A DNA stretch of 32,408 nt. It comes from Bacteroidales bacterium. GTDB taxonomy: Bacteria; Bacteroidota; Bacteroidia; Bacteroidales; UBA7960. The DNA is taken from NCBI GenBank assembly GCA_003554665.1, contig PWGY01000109.1, positions 1 to 32,408 on the forward strand. Reading direction: 5' to 3'. Both the position numbers and the translations under genes were made by a program. The notes beneath the pieces were generated by a model. That model made no database searches. It saw only the letters and a list, made by a program, of their open reading frames with translations, and was not told the origin of the DNA. Shown here one piece after another: positions 1 through 6,873 of this stretch (within the stretch, counting starts at the first letter, position 1; each line of letters begins with the position of its first letter).

Positions 1-34
1 ATAGAAACGAGGGGTATGCAAATTCAATGTTCAT
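1..34 (-). CDS. BatA-like VWA-domain protein, N-terminal fragment (runs off window)
   Basis: An ATG at 32-34 on the minus strand opens a frame that stays open to the window edge and reads MNIEFAYPSFL. The pattern M-x-x-x-F-x-x-P-x-x-L is typical of the first residues of BatA-type proteins, membrane-anchored von Willebrand factor A proteins whose first helix follows directly. Position supports this: in Bacteroidota a VWA protein usually follows the BatD-like gene in moxR-DUF58 operons, and this start lies 18 bp after the upstream stop. An earlier ATG (54-56), overlapping that stop as ATGA, gives only ten codons and was discarded. Only eleven codons are visible, so the call rests on context and a short motif. 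Confidence 0.5.
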   Translation of the reverse strand, partial: MNIEFAYPSFL

Positions 35-52
35 GGATCGTTATCTGCCGGT

Positions 53-1009
53 TCATGAATTGGGTTTCCACTGTTTTGCTGATTCTTCAGGAATGGTGGA
101 TTTGATAAACGCCAGCGCATTTTCCAGCATCATATCGTTTGTTTCTCCGTCAGGCCGGTACCTGGCAAACTTTACCAGATCGGCTGTATGCATGATATTT
201 CTGAGGGTTGATTCTTTTTCAGATTTGCTTTTTTGAAGTGAAAATGCCTGCATGATTTCGGATGTGGTCATTTCCATGGCGTTAAGATTGAACCGTTGTT
301 CGAGGTATTTGCGGATAATATCTGTCAGCTCACTGTGGTATTGCTTTACAAAGCCTTTTTCCCATAATTGTTTTCTCCTTAATGATTCCAGGCCGGAAAT
401 TGCGGCAATGTGTGGTGGCACCTCAGGGGCTTCAGGCGCTGCATCAATCGTACCTGTATCTGCTTTTGCTTTTCTGAACCTGACTTTTTTATGCAGATAG
501 TACAACAGGGCAATCAGTGCCACGGCAGCCAGCACCCAGGGGAGTATTTCCCGCCATGTAAGGGGAAAGCTGAACAAAGGCTTAATGTCCCTGTATGCAT
601 CCTGCATATCAACCTCAACACCCTCTACTGACAACAACATTGCCCTGCTTTCAAATACCAGGGTATCGCCTTCATCGGCATGGGAAAATTCAATCGGGGG
701 AATGGCAAAATACCCCTCTTCCCAGGCTGTGATCCGGTAGACCTGCCGCAGTTGAATGGTTGAGTCATCCAACCGGATTGTGTCTGTCTGACCGGATTCC
801 AGTATTTCGATCTTGTTTCCGGGATCGATTGTTTGCGGCCATATCAGGGTACCTGCTACCGGGGCCTCTGCTTCAATGATCAGTTCTGCCGGCTTCCCGG
901 GAAGAATGTCATCGGGGTTCAGCCTTGCCTCTGCCTTTTGACCATTGGCTGTTGTTGCTGTTATGATCAGTAGCAGCCAGGATAATTTGATGGTGTGTAA
1001 CAGACCCAT
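53..1009 (-). CDS. BatD-like membrane protein of the moxR/DUF58 (Bat) operon
   Basis: This is a 318-residue protein with a signal peptide (about residues 1-23, ending in ANGQ), an extracytoplasmic beta-rich region to about 150, one membrane segment (about 154-172, rich in L, A and V) flanked by aromatic and basic residues, and a cytoplasmic helical tail. The tail contains a conserved-looking stretch (about residues 235-300, including DIIRKYLEQRFN and EMTTSEI) typical of Bacteroidota proteins encoded beside DUF58 genes. No enzymatic motif is visible. It lies 23 bp downstream of the DUF58 gene and just before a BatA-like start, so all four are probably co-transcribed. Such operons are linked in the literature to envelope stress tolerance (Bat, 'Bacteroides aerotolerance'), but the molecular role is unsettled. 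The family is assigned by architecture and position. Confidence 0.75.
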   Translation of the reverse strand: MGLLHTIKLSWLLLIITATTANGQKAEARLNPDDILPGKPAELIIEAEAPVAGTLIWPQTIDPGNKIEILESGQTDTIRLDDSTIQLRQVYRITAWEEGYFAIPPIEFSHADEGDTLVFESRAMLLSVEGVEVDMQDAYRDIKPLFSFPLTWREILPWVLAAVALIALLYYLHKKVRFRKAKADTGTIDAAPEAPEVPPHIAAISGLESLRRKQLWEKGFVKQYHSELTDIIRKYLEQRFNLNAMEMTTSEIMQAFSLQKSKSEKESTLRNIMHTADLVKFARYRPDGETNDMMLENALAFIKSTIPEESAKQWKPNS

Positions 1010-1032
1010 TGCAACTTCTTTCTGATTACATG

Positions 1033-1902
1033 TTAATGACTCCTTTGCCTGAAGAGTCGTTTCAGCGGAGGCACAAAATCTTTGTCTGTCGGGATTTCTA
1101 CGCGATCAACCCTGGCCCTGGAAAAAATTTCTTCAAGGAATTCATCATGTTTATTACTCCATTGATTAACAGTTTTTTGTAATTTTTTATCTGAAGTGTC
1201 AACCCAATAGGTTTGCCCGGTTTCCGCATCCCGAAAGCGCATCAATCCAACCGGCGGAATGACTTTCTCGCGCCTGTCAAAAACCCGGAGGCAAATCAGG
1301 TCATGTTTCCTGCTTACGATATTCAATGCATCACCGAAATTCTTATCCTGGAAATCAGAGATTACAAATGCCACTGAGCGTTTTTTGATCACGTTGCGAA
1401 GATATTTCAATGCCAGTGATATATTGGTACCGTGGCTTTCGGGACGGAAATTGATCAGTTCGCGAATAATTCTCAATATGTGTGCCCTGCCTTTTTTGGG
1501 CGGAATGAATTTCTCCAGCCGGTCACTGAAAAAGATTACCCCGACTTTATCATTGTTGGTGATGGCAGAGAAAGCAAGCACCGCGGCTATTTCAGTCATC
1601 ACCTCCTCCTTGATGCGTCCGGATGCACCAAATTCTCCTGAACCGCTTACATCAATAAGCAGCATCACGGTCATTTCCCTTTCCTCTTCAAAAATTTTGA
1701 TAAAGGGGCGGTTATACCTTGCTGTAACGTTCCAGTCAATATTCCGGATATCATCCCCGTACTCGTATTCTCTGACCTCGGTAAATGCCATTCCGCGGCC
1801 CTTGAAAGCACTGTGGTACTGTCCCGCGAACAATTGTTGTGATAAACCACGGGTTTTAATTTCAATTTTTCTGACTTTTCTGAGCAGTGCAGCAGTTTCC
1901 AT
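1033..1902 (-). CDS. DUF58 domain-containing protein (VWA-like)
   Basis: The 289-residue protein has no signal peptide or membrane helix. It carries the DUF58 hallmark around residues 44-62 (R-x-Y-x-x-G-D-D-x-R-x-I-D-W-N-x-x-A-R), followed by a VWA-like strand and metal-site motif LLIDVSGSG at 81-89. DUF58 proteins act with MoxR AAA+ ATPases, probably as adaptors or substrate-recognition partners. The gene starts 9 bp after the moxR stop and is followed closely by the BatD-like gene, the standard Bat operon order. Some DUF58 proteins carry N-terminal membrane helices; this one belongs to the short soluble type. Family assignment is firm, biochemical role is not. Confidence 0.9.
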   Translation of the reverse strand: METAALLRKVRKIEIKTRGLSQQLFAGQYHSAFKGRGMAFTEVREYEYGDDIRNIDWNVTARYNRPFIKIFEEEREMTVMLLIDVSGSGEFGASGRIKEEVMTEIAAVLAFSAITNNDKVGVIFFSDRLEKFIPPKKGRAHILRIIRELINFRPESHGTNISLALKYLRNVIKKRSVAFVISDFQDKNFGDALNIVSRKHDLICLRVFDRREKVIPPVGLMRFRDAETGQTYWVDTSDKKLQKTVNQWSNKHDEFLEEIFSRARVDRVEIPTDKDFVPPLKRLFRQRSH

Positions 1903-1911
1903 ATTGTAAGA

Positions 1912-2895
1912 TCAGGGTACTTCCACCGTATCAAGAATCTGGTCAATGATGTTTTCGGGTGTAATGTTTTCTGCTTCAGCCTCATAGGTTAGGCCGATCC
2001 TGTGACGCATCACGTCCGGACAAACAGCCCTGACATCTTCAGGAATCACATAACCCCTTTGCTGAATGAAAGCAATGGCCTTGGATGCCAGTGCCAGGTT
2101 GATACTTGCCCGGGGAGATCCGCCATAACTGATAAGTGGTTCAAGTCCGGGAAGCTTGTAATCATTTGGATAGCGTGTGGCAAAGACAATATCCGTAATA
2201 TAATTTTCAATTTTTTCATCCAGGTAAACTTCCCTGACCACTTCACGTGCTTTGACGATATCAGCAGGTTCCACAACGGCCTGGGTTGATGGAAAATCAT
2301 GGAGCATATTCTGCCGGAGAATTTTTTTCTCATCTTCCCGGCCGGGATATTCGATCATTACCTTCAGCATAAAACGGTCGACCTGTGCTTCAGGCAGGGG
2401 GTAAGTACCCTCCTGTTCGAGCGGGTTTTCAGTTGCCAGCACCAGGAAAGGCTCCTCCAGAACGAAACTATTTTCCCCGATGGTAACCTGTCGTTCCTGC
2501 ATGGCCTCAAGCAGGGCGCTCTGAACTTTTGCGGGAGCACGATTGATCTCGTCTGCCAGAATAAAGTTGGCGAAAACAGGTCCTTTTCTAACCAGGAATT
2601 CTTCAGTTCTCTGGTTGTAGATCATGGTTCCGATAAGATCAGCCGGCAACAGGTCCGGTGTAAACTGAATGCGGCTGAACCTCGCCTTTACAGTATTGGC
2701 CAGTGATTTTATGGCCAGTGTTTTGGCAAGGCCGGGAACCCCTTCAAGCAGTATGTGTCCATTGGCAAGCATTCCGATGAGGAGCCTGTCCACCATGTCA
2801 TGCTGGCCAACGATAACCTTTCCCATTTCCGATTTCAGGAGTTTTACAAATCCACTTTCCTGGTGAATTTTCTCATTGAGTTCTCTTATATCCAT
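1912..2895 (-). CDS. MoxR-family AAA+ ATPase
   Basis: The protein has 327 residues, a normal MoxR length. It shows Walker A GVPGLAKT at 52-59, Walker B FILADE at 111-116 followed by INRAP, a sensor region LATENPLEQEGTYPLPEAQVDRF, and a C-terminal lid domain. MoxR ATPases are thought to act as chaperones that mature or remodel partner proteins together with DUF58 and VWA proteins encoded downstream, as here. It is the first gene of the leftward Bat operon; a perfect TAnnTTTG box lies 28 bp upstream of the start. The ATG at 2893-2895 gives the expected N-terminus (MDIRELNEKI). Confidence 0.93.
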   Translation of the reverse strand: MDIRELNEKIHQESGFVKLLKSEMGKVIVGQHDMVDRLLIGMLANGHILLEGVPGLAKTLAIKSLANTVKARFSRIQFTPDLLPADLIGTMIYNQRTEEFLVRKGPVFANFILADEINRAPAKVQSALLEAMQERQVTIGENSFVLEEPFLVLATENPLEQEGTYPLPEAQVDRFMLKVMIEYPGREDEKKILRQNMLHDFPSTQAVVEPADIVKAREVVREVYLDEKIENYITDIVFATRYPNDYKLPGLEPLISYGGSPRASINLALASKAIAFIQQRGYVIPEDVRAVCPDVMRHRIGLTYEAEAENITPENIIDQILDTVEVP

Positions 2896-2922
2896 ATGCC
2901 CAACTCATTAAATAACACATAG

Positions 2923-2930
2923 CAAAAATA
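2923..2930 (-). promoter_or_regulatory. Probable -7 box of the moxR operon
   Basis: On the minus strand this reads TATTTTTG, a perfect match to the Bacteroidota -7 consensus TAnnTTTG. It lies 28 bp before the moxR start, implying a leader of about 20 nt. No convincing TTTG is present at the -33 distance, so only half of the promoter is supported. Confidence 0.45.
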
Positions 2931-2991
2931 CTTCCGCCTTCAATATGAATTTTTCAGGTATCGTTAAAAAATGTTAAAGTATTGATAGTCA

Positions 2992-3038
2992 GGTTGTAAA
3001 AACTTGAATAACAATATTATAAATGATTTTTTACAACC
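2992..3038. repeat. 11-bp perfect inverted repeat in the moxR/ABC divergent spacer
   Basis: GGTTGTAAAAA at 2992-3002 and TTTTTACAACC at 3028-3038 are exact reverse complements separated by 25 AT-rich bases. The repeat lies between the leftward moxR promoter box and the rightward ABC promoter. The spacing (37 bp centre to centre) and absence of a GC-rich stem followed by a T-run make a DNA-binding site or looped repressor site more likely than a terminator. The binding protein is unknown. Confidence 0.6.
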
Positions 3039-3062
3039 AAACCAATTTTTATTAGAAAAAAA

Positions 3063-3095
3063 TTTGGATTGTATTCAAAAAATTCCCTACATTTG
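3063..3095 (+). promoter_or_regulatory. Promoter of the ABC-GntR-DUF2807 operon
   Basis: TTTG at 3063-3066 and TACATTTG at 3088-3095 are separated by 21 bp, matching the Bacteroidota promoter pattern TTTG / TAnnTTTG. Transcription would begin near 3100, giving a leader of about 35 nt before the ABC ATPase start at 3135. Confidence 0.65.
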
Positions 3096-3118
3096 TACTG
3101 TATTAGTTAGGTAGTACA
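3094..3118. promoter_or_regulatory. Candidate GntR/YtrA-type operator overlapping the ABC operon promoter
   Basis: TGTACT (3094-3099) and AGTACA (3113-3118) form a perfect 6-bp inverted repeat with a 13-bp spacer. It overlaps the end of the -7 box and the expected transcription start, so a bound protein would block initiation. The operon encodes a short GntR regulator of the YtrA type, a subfamily that commonly represses its own ABC-transporter operon through inverted repeats of this kind. Autoregulation is inferred. Confidence 0.55.
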
Positions 3119-3134
3119 CTAAAACATAAAAACA

Positions 3135-3971
3135 ATGGTAAAAATTGAAAACTTAAGTTTTGGTTATACAAAGAAACAAACTTTGTTTGACCAGCTTGAA
3201 ATGCAACTTGAACCCGGCAATATTTACGGATTGCTGGGCCGCAATGGGGCAGGGAAGACCACTTTGCTGAAAGTCATTGCAGGCCTCGTTTTTCCCCGCG
3301 GAGGTATTTGCCGGGTTGAAGGTTTTGAGTCGAAAAAAAGAATCCCTGCTTTTTTGGAGGACATTTGTTTTATTCCTGAAGAATACCATTTGCCCTCCAT
3401 CCGAATCCATCGCTTTATTTCACTCAACGCCCCATTTTATAAACGTTTTGACCATGAAAAGATGGAATGGTTGCTGAAGGAATTTCAGTTGCTTCGCGAA
3501 CAGAAGCTCAATCAGCTTTCATTTGGCCAGAAAAAGAAATTCCTGCTCGCTTTCGGGTTATCAACCTCAGCCCGGCTTTTATTGATGGACGAGCCGACCA
3601 ACGGGCTGGATATTCCTTCAAAAAGTCAGTTTCGCCGGGTCATTGCAGCTTCTTTGACTGAAGATCAGAGTGTGATCATTTCCACCCATCAGGTCCGTGA
3701 CCTGGAAAGTCTCATTGACCCCATCATTATTATTGATGAAGGCAGGATTATCTTTCAGCAGGATGTGGCCGGTATAACGGCTTCCCTGTCGTTTGAAGTG
3801 CTTCCTGAGATCAGGGAGAACCGTCAGCCCATTTATTATGAAGAAGGCCTGGGAGGTTTCCCGGCCATCCTTCCCAATATTGATCAGAAAGATACCAGAA
3901 TGGATCTGGAGTTATTGTTTAACGGGGTGGTATCCAATCCGAAAAAAGTGAATCAGGCATTTAAAGCTTAA
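3135..3971 (+). CDS. ABC transporter ATP-binding protein (YtrB-like)
   Basis: A 278-residue nucleotide-binding subunit. Visible motifs are Walker A GRNGAGKT (35-42), signature LSFGQ (128-132), Walker B LLLMDE (148-153), D-loop GLD (157-159) and the switch histidine in STHQ (H185). The usual Q-loop glutamine is replaced by the IPEE pattern (80-83), common in transporters paired with YtrA-type regulators. About 80 residues follow the core as a regulatory tail. The permease starts 4 bp downstream and the GntR gene follows, so the three form one operon. The substrate is unknown; related systems have been linked to envelope stress, antibiotics or export. It is the first gene after a clear promoter. 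Confidence 0.92.
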   Translation: MVKIENLSFGYTKKQTLFDQLEMQLEPGNIYGLLGRNGAGKTTLLKVIAGLVFPRGGICRVEGFESKKRIPAFLEDICFIPEEYHLPSIRIHRFISLNAPFYKRFDHEKMEWLLKEFQLLREQKLNQLSFGQKKKFLLAFGLSTSARLLLMDEPTNGLDIPSKSQFRRVIAASLTEDQSVIISTHQVRDLESLIDPIIIIDEGRIIFQQDVAGITASLSFEVLPEIRENRQPIYYEEGLGGFPAILPNIDQKDTRMDLELLFNGVVSNPKKVNQAFKA

Positions 3972-3975
3972 TACC

Positions 3976-4746
3976 ATGGAAGCAAATAATATATTGAATA
4001 TCAAGCGTTTGTATTTATTCGTCAGAAGACAGGTTCTGTCAAATTCAGGCAGCTGGCTGATCGCTTTCGGGGGGATTGCCGGTGTCTTGCTCGTGATTTC
4101 CCTGCTGGTGGCTCATTTTCAGCCACAGAACCTTTCCGGTATGACCGGCCTTTATTTCTCCGTCTTATTCGTGGGCGGATATGTTTTTACCGCCGGTATT
4201 TTCAACGAACTGCACAATCCACAGAAAAGCTATCAGTTTCTGACATTGCCGGTATCCGCTACTGAGCGGCTGCTTGGAGGATGGTTGCTGACCGGCATTG
4301 TTTTTCCGGTATTTGGAGTACTTGCCATGAGCCTGATTGTGTTGCTGGCGAATTTGGTGATGAATTTTACCCTTGATGTAACTCCATTCCAGAGCGTTTT
4401 TTCCCCACAAAGCTTTACAGCACTGAAAGTTTACGTTGTCACACAATCTGTTTTTCTGCTGGGGGCAGCCTATTTCAGAAAGAACAATTTTCTGAAGACC
4501 ATTCTTGCCCTTTTCATCATATCGGTGGTTGTACAGATTGTCGTTGCCACAACTGCCTGGGCTTTGTTCTCACCATTCACTGACGGAGGGGATGGTCTAA
4601 ATATCGGACCCGAACATTTGTCGCCCCGCATGGAGACATTCTTTACCAATTACATCCCTGCCATTGCAAGGGTGGTTTTCTGGTACCTTACTGTACCGTT
4701 TTTTCTTATCACAACCTGGTTTAGTTTAAAAGAAAGGCAGGTGTAA
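3976..4746 (+). CDS. ABC transporter permease subunit (six predicted membrane helices)
   Basis: The 256-residue protein has six hydrophobic segments, at about residues 28-48, 55-75, 95-125, 150-170, 175-197 and 225-250, and no soluble domain. The motif ELHNPQKSYQFLTLPVSATERLLGGW between helices two and three resembles the cytoplasmic loop of ABC-2-type permeases encoded beside YtrA regulators. The gene sits between the ATPase (4-bp gap) and the GntR gene (2-bp gap), so it is almost certainly the membrane partner of that ATPase. With a single permease gene, the transporter is presumably a homodimer of this subunit. Substrate not predictable. Confidence 0.8.
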   Translation: MEANNILNIKRLYLFVRRQVLSNSGSWLIAFGGIAGVLLVISLLVAHFQPQNLSGMTGLYFSVLFVGGYVFTAGIFNELHNPQKSYQFLTLPVSATERLLGGWLLTGIVFPVFGVLAMSLIVLLANLVMNFTLDVTPFQSVFSPQSFTALKVYVVTQSVFLLGAAYFRKNNFLKTILALFIISVVVQIVVATTAWALFSPFTDGGDGLNIGPEHLSPRMETFFTNYIPAIARVVFWYLTVPFFLITTWFSLKERQV

Positions 4747-4748
4747 TT

Positions 4749-5126
4749 ATGGAATTTAATGATAGTCAAGCAATTTACCTGCAGATTGCGGATTATTTCT
4801 GCGGGCGTATTCTGAAGAAGCAATGGAAGGAAGGGGAGAAGATCCCTTCCATTCGTGAAACTGCTGTGCAGGTGGAGGTGAATCCCAACACCGCCATGCG
4901 GACATTCAACTTCTTACAGGAAAAAGGCATTATCTATAATAAACGTGGTATCGGGTATTTTGTCGCGGAAGACGGCTACCGTAAAACCCTGGAATTTAAA
5001 AAGCAGAACTTCATTAAAGAAGAACTCCCGAAAGTCTTTCAAACCATGGATGTGCTGAAGATGCGTACGGAAGACCTTGAAAACTATTACCACAAATACC
5101 AGAAATCCAAAGAAAACAGTAATTAA
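4749..5126 (+). CDS. GntR-family transcriptional regulator, YtrA subfamily
   Basis: A 125-residue protein with an N-terminal winged helix-turn-helix (about 10-75), including the GntR signature GEKIPSIRETAVQVEVNPNTAMR and wing KRGIGYFV. Only about 50 residues follow, a short helical dimerisation tail, which is the YtrA layout rather than the larger FadR or HutC effector-binding domains. It follows the permease gene by 2 bp. YtrA regulators typically repress an operon that includes their own gene; the inverted repeat at 3094-3118 over the operon promoter is the likely site. The effector is unknown and may not be a small molecule, given the lack of an effector domain. Confidence 0.9.
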   Translation: MEFNDSQAIYLQIADYFCGRILKKQWKEGEKIPSIRETAVQVEVNPNTAMRTFNFLQEKGIIYNKRGIGYFVAEDGYRKTLEFKKQNFIKEELPKVFQTMDVLKMRTEDLENYYHKYQKSKENSN

Positions 5127-5137
5127 AAAACCAAGCA

Positions 5138-5911
5138 ATGAAAACAACAAACAGAATCCTGGGCATTACCCTGGCAGTCATTCTGATGGCATTTATCGCC
5201 GTACTGGTATTCATCAGAACCCAGATATCACATGATATGGTCAGGGTAGAAGGTCGCGGAGAAGTGAAAAGCGAATTGCGTGATTTAGCTGCTTTTAACA
5301 GTGTGTCAGTTTCCGGGAACCTGGTTTTGCATTTGGAACAAAACCAAAACCAGGAGGTTAAGGTAAAGGCGGCTGAAAATATTCTTAAACTTGTGATTGC
5401 AGAAGTGAAAAACGGTAAACTGGACTTATATCTTGAACAGCCGGTTATGCAGCATAACCAAGTGAAAGTGTATATCAGCCTTCCTGAGCTCGAAGAGTTG
5501 GTGGTTTCGCGAGGAGCTCAGGCTTATGCGGAAAACCCGTTTACGGCAGAAATTTTCTCGCATACGCTTCAGGCAGGGGCCAAAAGTGAATTAAATTTGC
5601 AAGTCGGCTTTCTGGATATTAAAGCTCAGGCCGGCGCTGTCTCGCAGCTAAAGGGGCAGGCAAACAGATTGAATATTTCCAGTACAGCAGGAGCTATCAT
5701 ATATGCCGGCAATCTACTGGTGGATAATTGTCACATAGATGCAAGTGCCGGGTCTTTGAATTATCTTCATGTCACAGGAAGTTTATCCGGTCGGGCACGT
5801 TACGGAGCCCTTGTTCATGTGGAAGGGGATCCTGATATGGGTGACTACCAAAGCCGTCATGATGTGCAATATGATGTTACAGATAATGGATATTCAGTTG
5901 TTTACAGATAG
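5138..5911 (+). CDS. Membrane-anchored or secreted DUF2807 (head GIN domain) protein
   Basis: The 257-residue protein begins with one hydrophobic segment (about 8-27), a signal peptide or N-terminal anchor, followed by a region of short repeating beta strands (about 50-240) with recurring alternation such as LNISSTAGAIIYAG and CHIDASAGSLNYLH. This right-handed beta-helix-like pattern, starting at FNSVSVSGNLVLHLEQ, is the DUF2807 family, common in Bacteroidota. It is placed outside the cytoplasmic membrane. It starts 11 bp after the GntR gene and so shares the ABC operon; a role in sensing or protecting the envelope is possible, but no function is established. No catalytic residues are seen. 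Confidence 0.82.
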   Translation: MKTTNRILGITLAVILMAFIAVLVFIRTQISHDMVRVEGRGEVKSELRDLAAFNSVSVSGNLVLHLEQNQNQEVKVKAAENILKLVIAEVKNGKLDLYLEQPVMQHNQVKVYISLPELEELVVSRGAQAYAENPFTAEIFSHTLQAGAKSELNLQVGFLDIKAQAGAVSQLKGQANRLNISSTAGAIIYAGNLLVDNCHIDASAGSLNYLHVTGSLSGRARYGALVHVEGDPDMGDYQSRHDVQYDVTDNGYSVVYR

Positions 5912-5947
5912 CCTCAGGGCGATCAGCTGAAGAGGTGACGGTTTATT

Positions 5948-6715
5948 TTGTTGGGTGACATATTCAGGAAAAAATTAATAATTGTGATAAGTAGATATTT
6001 AAAAGGGAGTTTACGCAGGTTGCTTTTTGGGGCCGGACTGGACCTTACCAGGAACATGAAATATGATCGCCTGACCATGAAAATTATGGAAAAGGTGATC
6101 CACCCAGGAGCCAACTGTCTGGATGTTGGCAGCCATGAGGGAGATATTCTTCAAAAGTGCATTAAAATGGCCCCGCATGGCCTGCATTTCGCTTTTGAAC
6201 CCATTCCTGCATACTTTGAGCGCTTAGAACGATTATATGGTGGGCGTGCAACCGTATTGCCCTTTGCAATAGCAGATTCATCCGGCAGGTCGGTTTTTCA
6301 GTTTGTTCGCAATGCACCGGCTTATAGCGGCTTAAAAAAGAGAAAATATGAAGTCAATTCGCCAGATATCATTCGGATTGATGTGGATGTCCGCAGGCTT
6401 GATGATATCATACCAAAGGACTTCCAGGCTGACTTCATAAAAATTGATGTGGAAGGAGCTGAATTAAATGTATTAAAGGGAGGTCAGGAACTTATAAAAC
6501 GGTGCTCACCAGTGATTGTTTTTGAATTTGGCCTGGGAGCCAGCGATTATTATGGTTCAGGACCAGATGAATTATACCATTTGCTGGTTGACGAATGCGG
6601 ACTTAATGTTTCCCTGCTTCAGGCTTTTCTTAATAATGGCCACCCATTATCACTTGAAGCTTTCAGGCATCATTATCTCCAAAAGACTGAATGTTATTTT
6701 GTTGCACACCCGTAG
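5948..6715 (+). CDS. FkbM-family SAM-dependent methyltransferase
   Basis: A 255-residue protein. The SAM-binding loop is DVGSHEGD (59-66), with the acidic strand end FAFEP (81-85) and the FkbM hallmark FIKIDVEGAE (about 163-172). FkbM enzymes O-methylate sugars, polyketides or other metabolites; the substrate here cannot be read. The chosen start is a TTG at 5948 because a strong GAGGTG ribosome-binding site lies at 5932-5937 and the frame has no earlier ATG; the first ATG (residue 37) would still leave the SAM domain intact, so the true N-terminus is uncertain. It follows the DUF2807 gene by 36 bp and may be the last gene of that operon, though a functional link is not evident. A terminator-like hairpin lies about 120 bp downstream. 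Confidence 0.85.
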   Translation: MLGDIFRKKLIIVISRYLKGSLRRLLFGAGLDLTRNMKYDRLTMKIMEKVIHPGANCLDVGSHEGDILQKCIKMAPHGLHFAFEPIPAYFERLERLYGGRATVLPFAIADSSGRSVFQFVRNAPAYSGLKKRKYEVNSPDIIRIDVDVRRLDDIIPKDFQADFIKIDVEGAELNVLKGGQELIKRCSPVIVFEFGLGASDYYGSGPDELYHLLVDECGLNVSLLQAFLNNGHPLSLEAFRHHYLQKTECYFVAHP

Positions 6716-6838
6716 TCTGATCAATTTTAGTACCCTTGGACTTGATAATTCACCTATTGGTTAATAGTTGATTTGGATTTAACAACAACACAGTAGTAAC
6801 ATAATTAATATTATGTAAAGTGAAGTTTAAAAAAGAGA

Positions 6839-6863
6839 GCGGGAATTCTCCCGCCCGCTTTTT
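6839..6863. terminator. Bidirectional rho-independent terminator between convergent genes
   Basis: GCGGGA (6839-6844), loop ATTC, TCCCGC (6849-6854), followed by CCGC and TTTTT at 6859-6863 on the plus strand. On the minus strand the same hairpin is followed by TCTC and a T-run (plus-strand A-run at 6829-6834). It separates the rightward FkbM gene from the leftward TPR gene, whose stop is 10 bp away. Confidence 0.75.
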
Positions 6864-6873
6864 CAGAAATACA

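Noticed and set aside
1259..1909. A 216-codon rightward open frame
   Set aside because: It is antisense to the well-supported DUF58 gene, with no recognisable domain and poor composition; a shadow frame.
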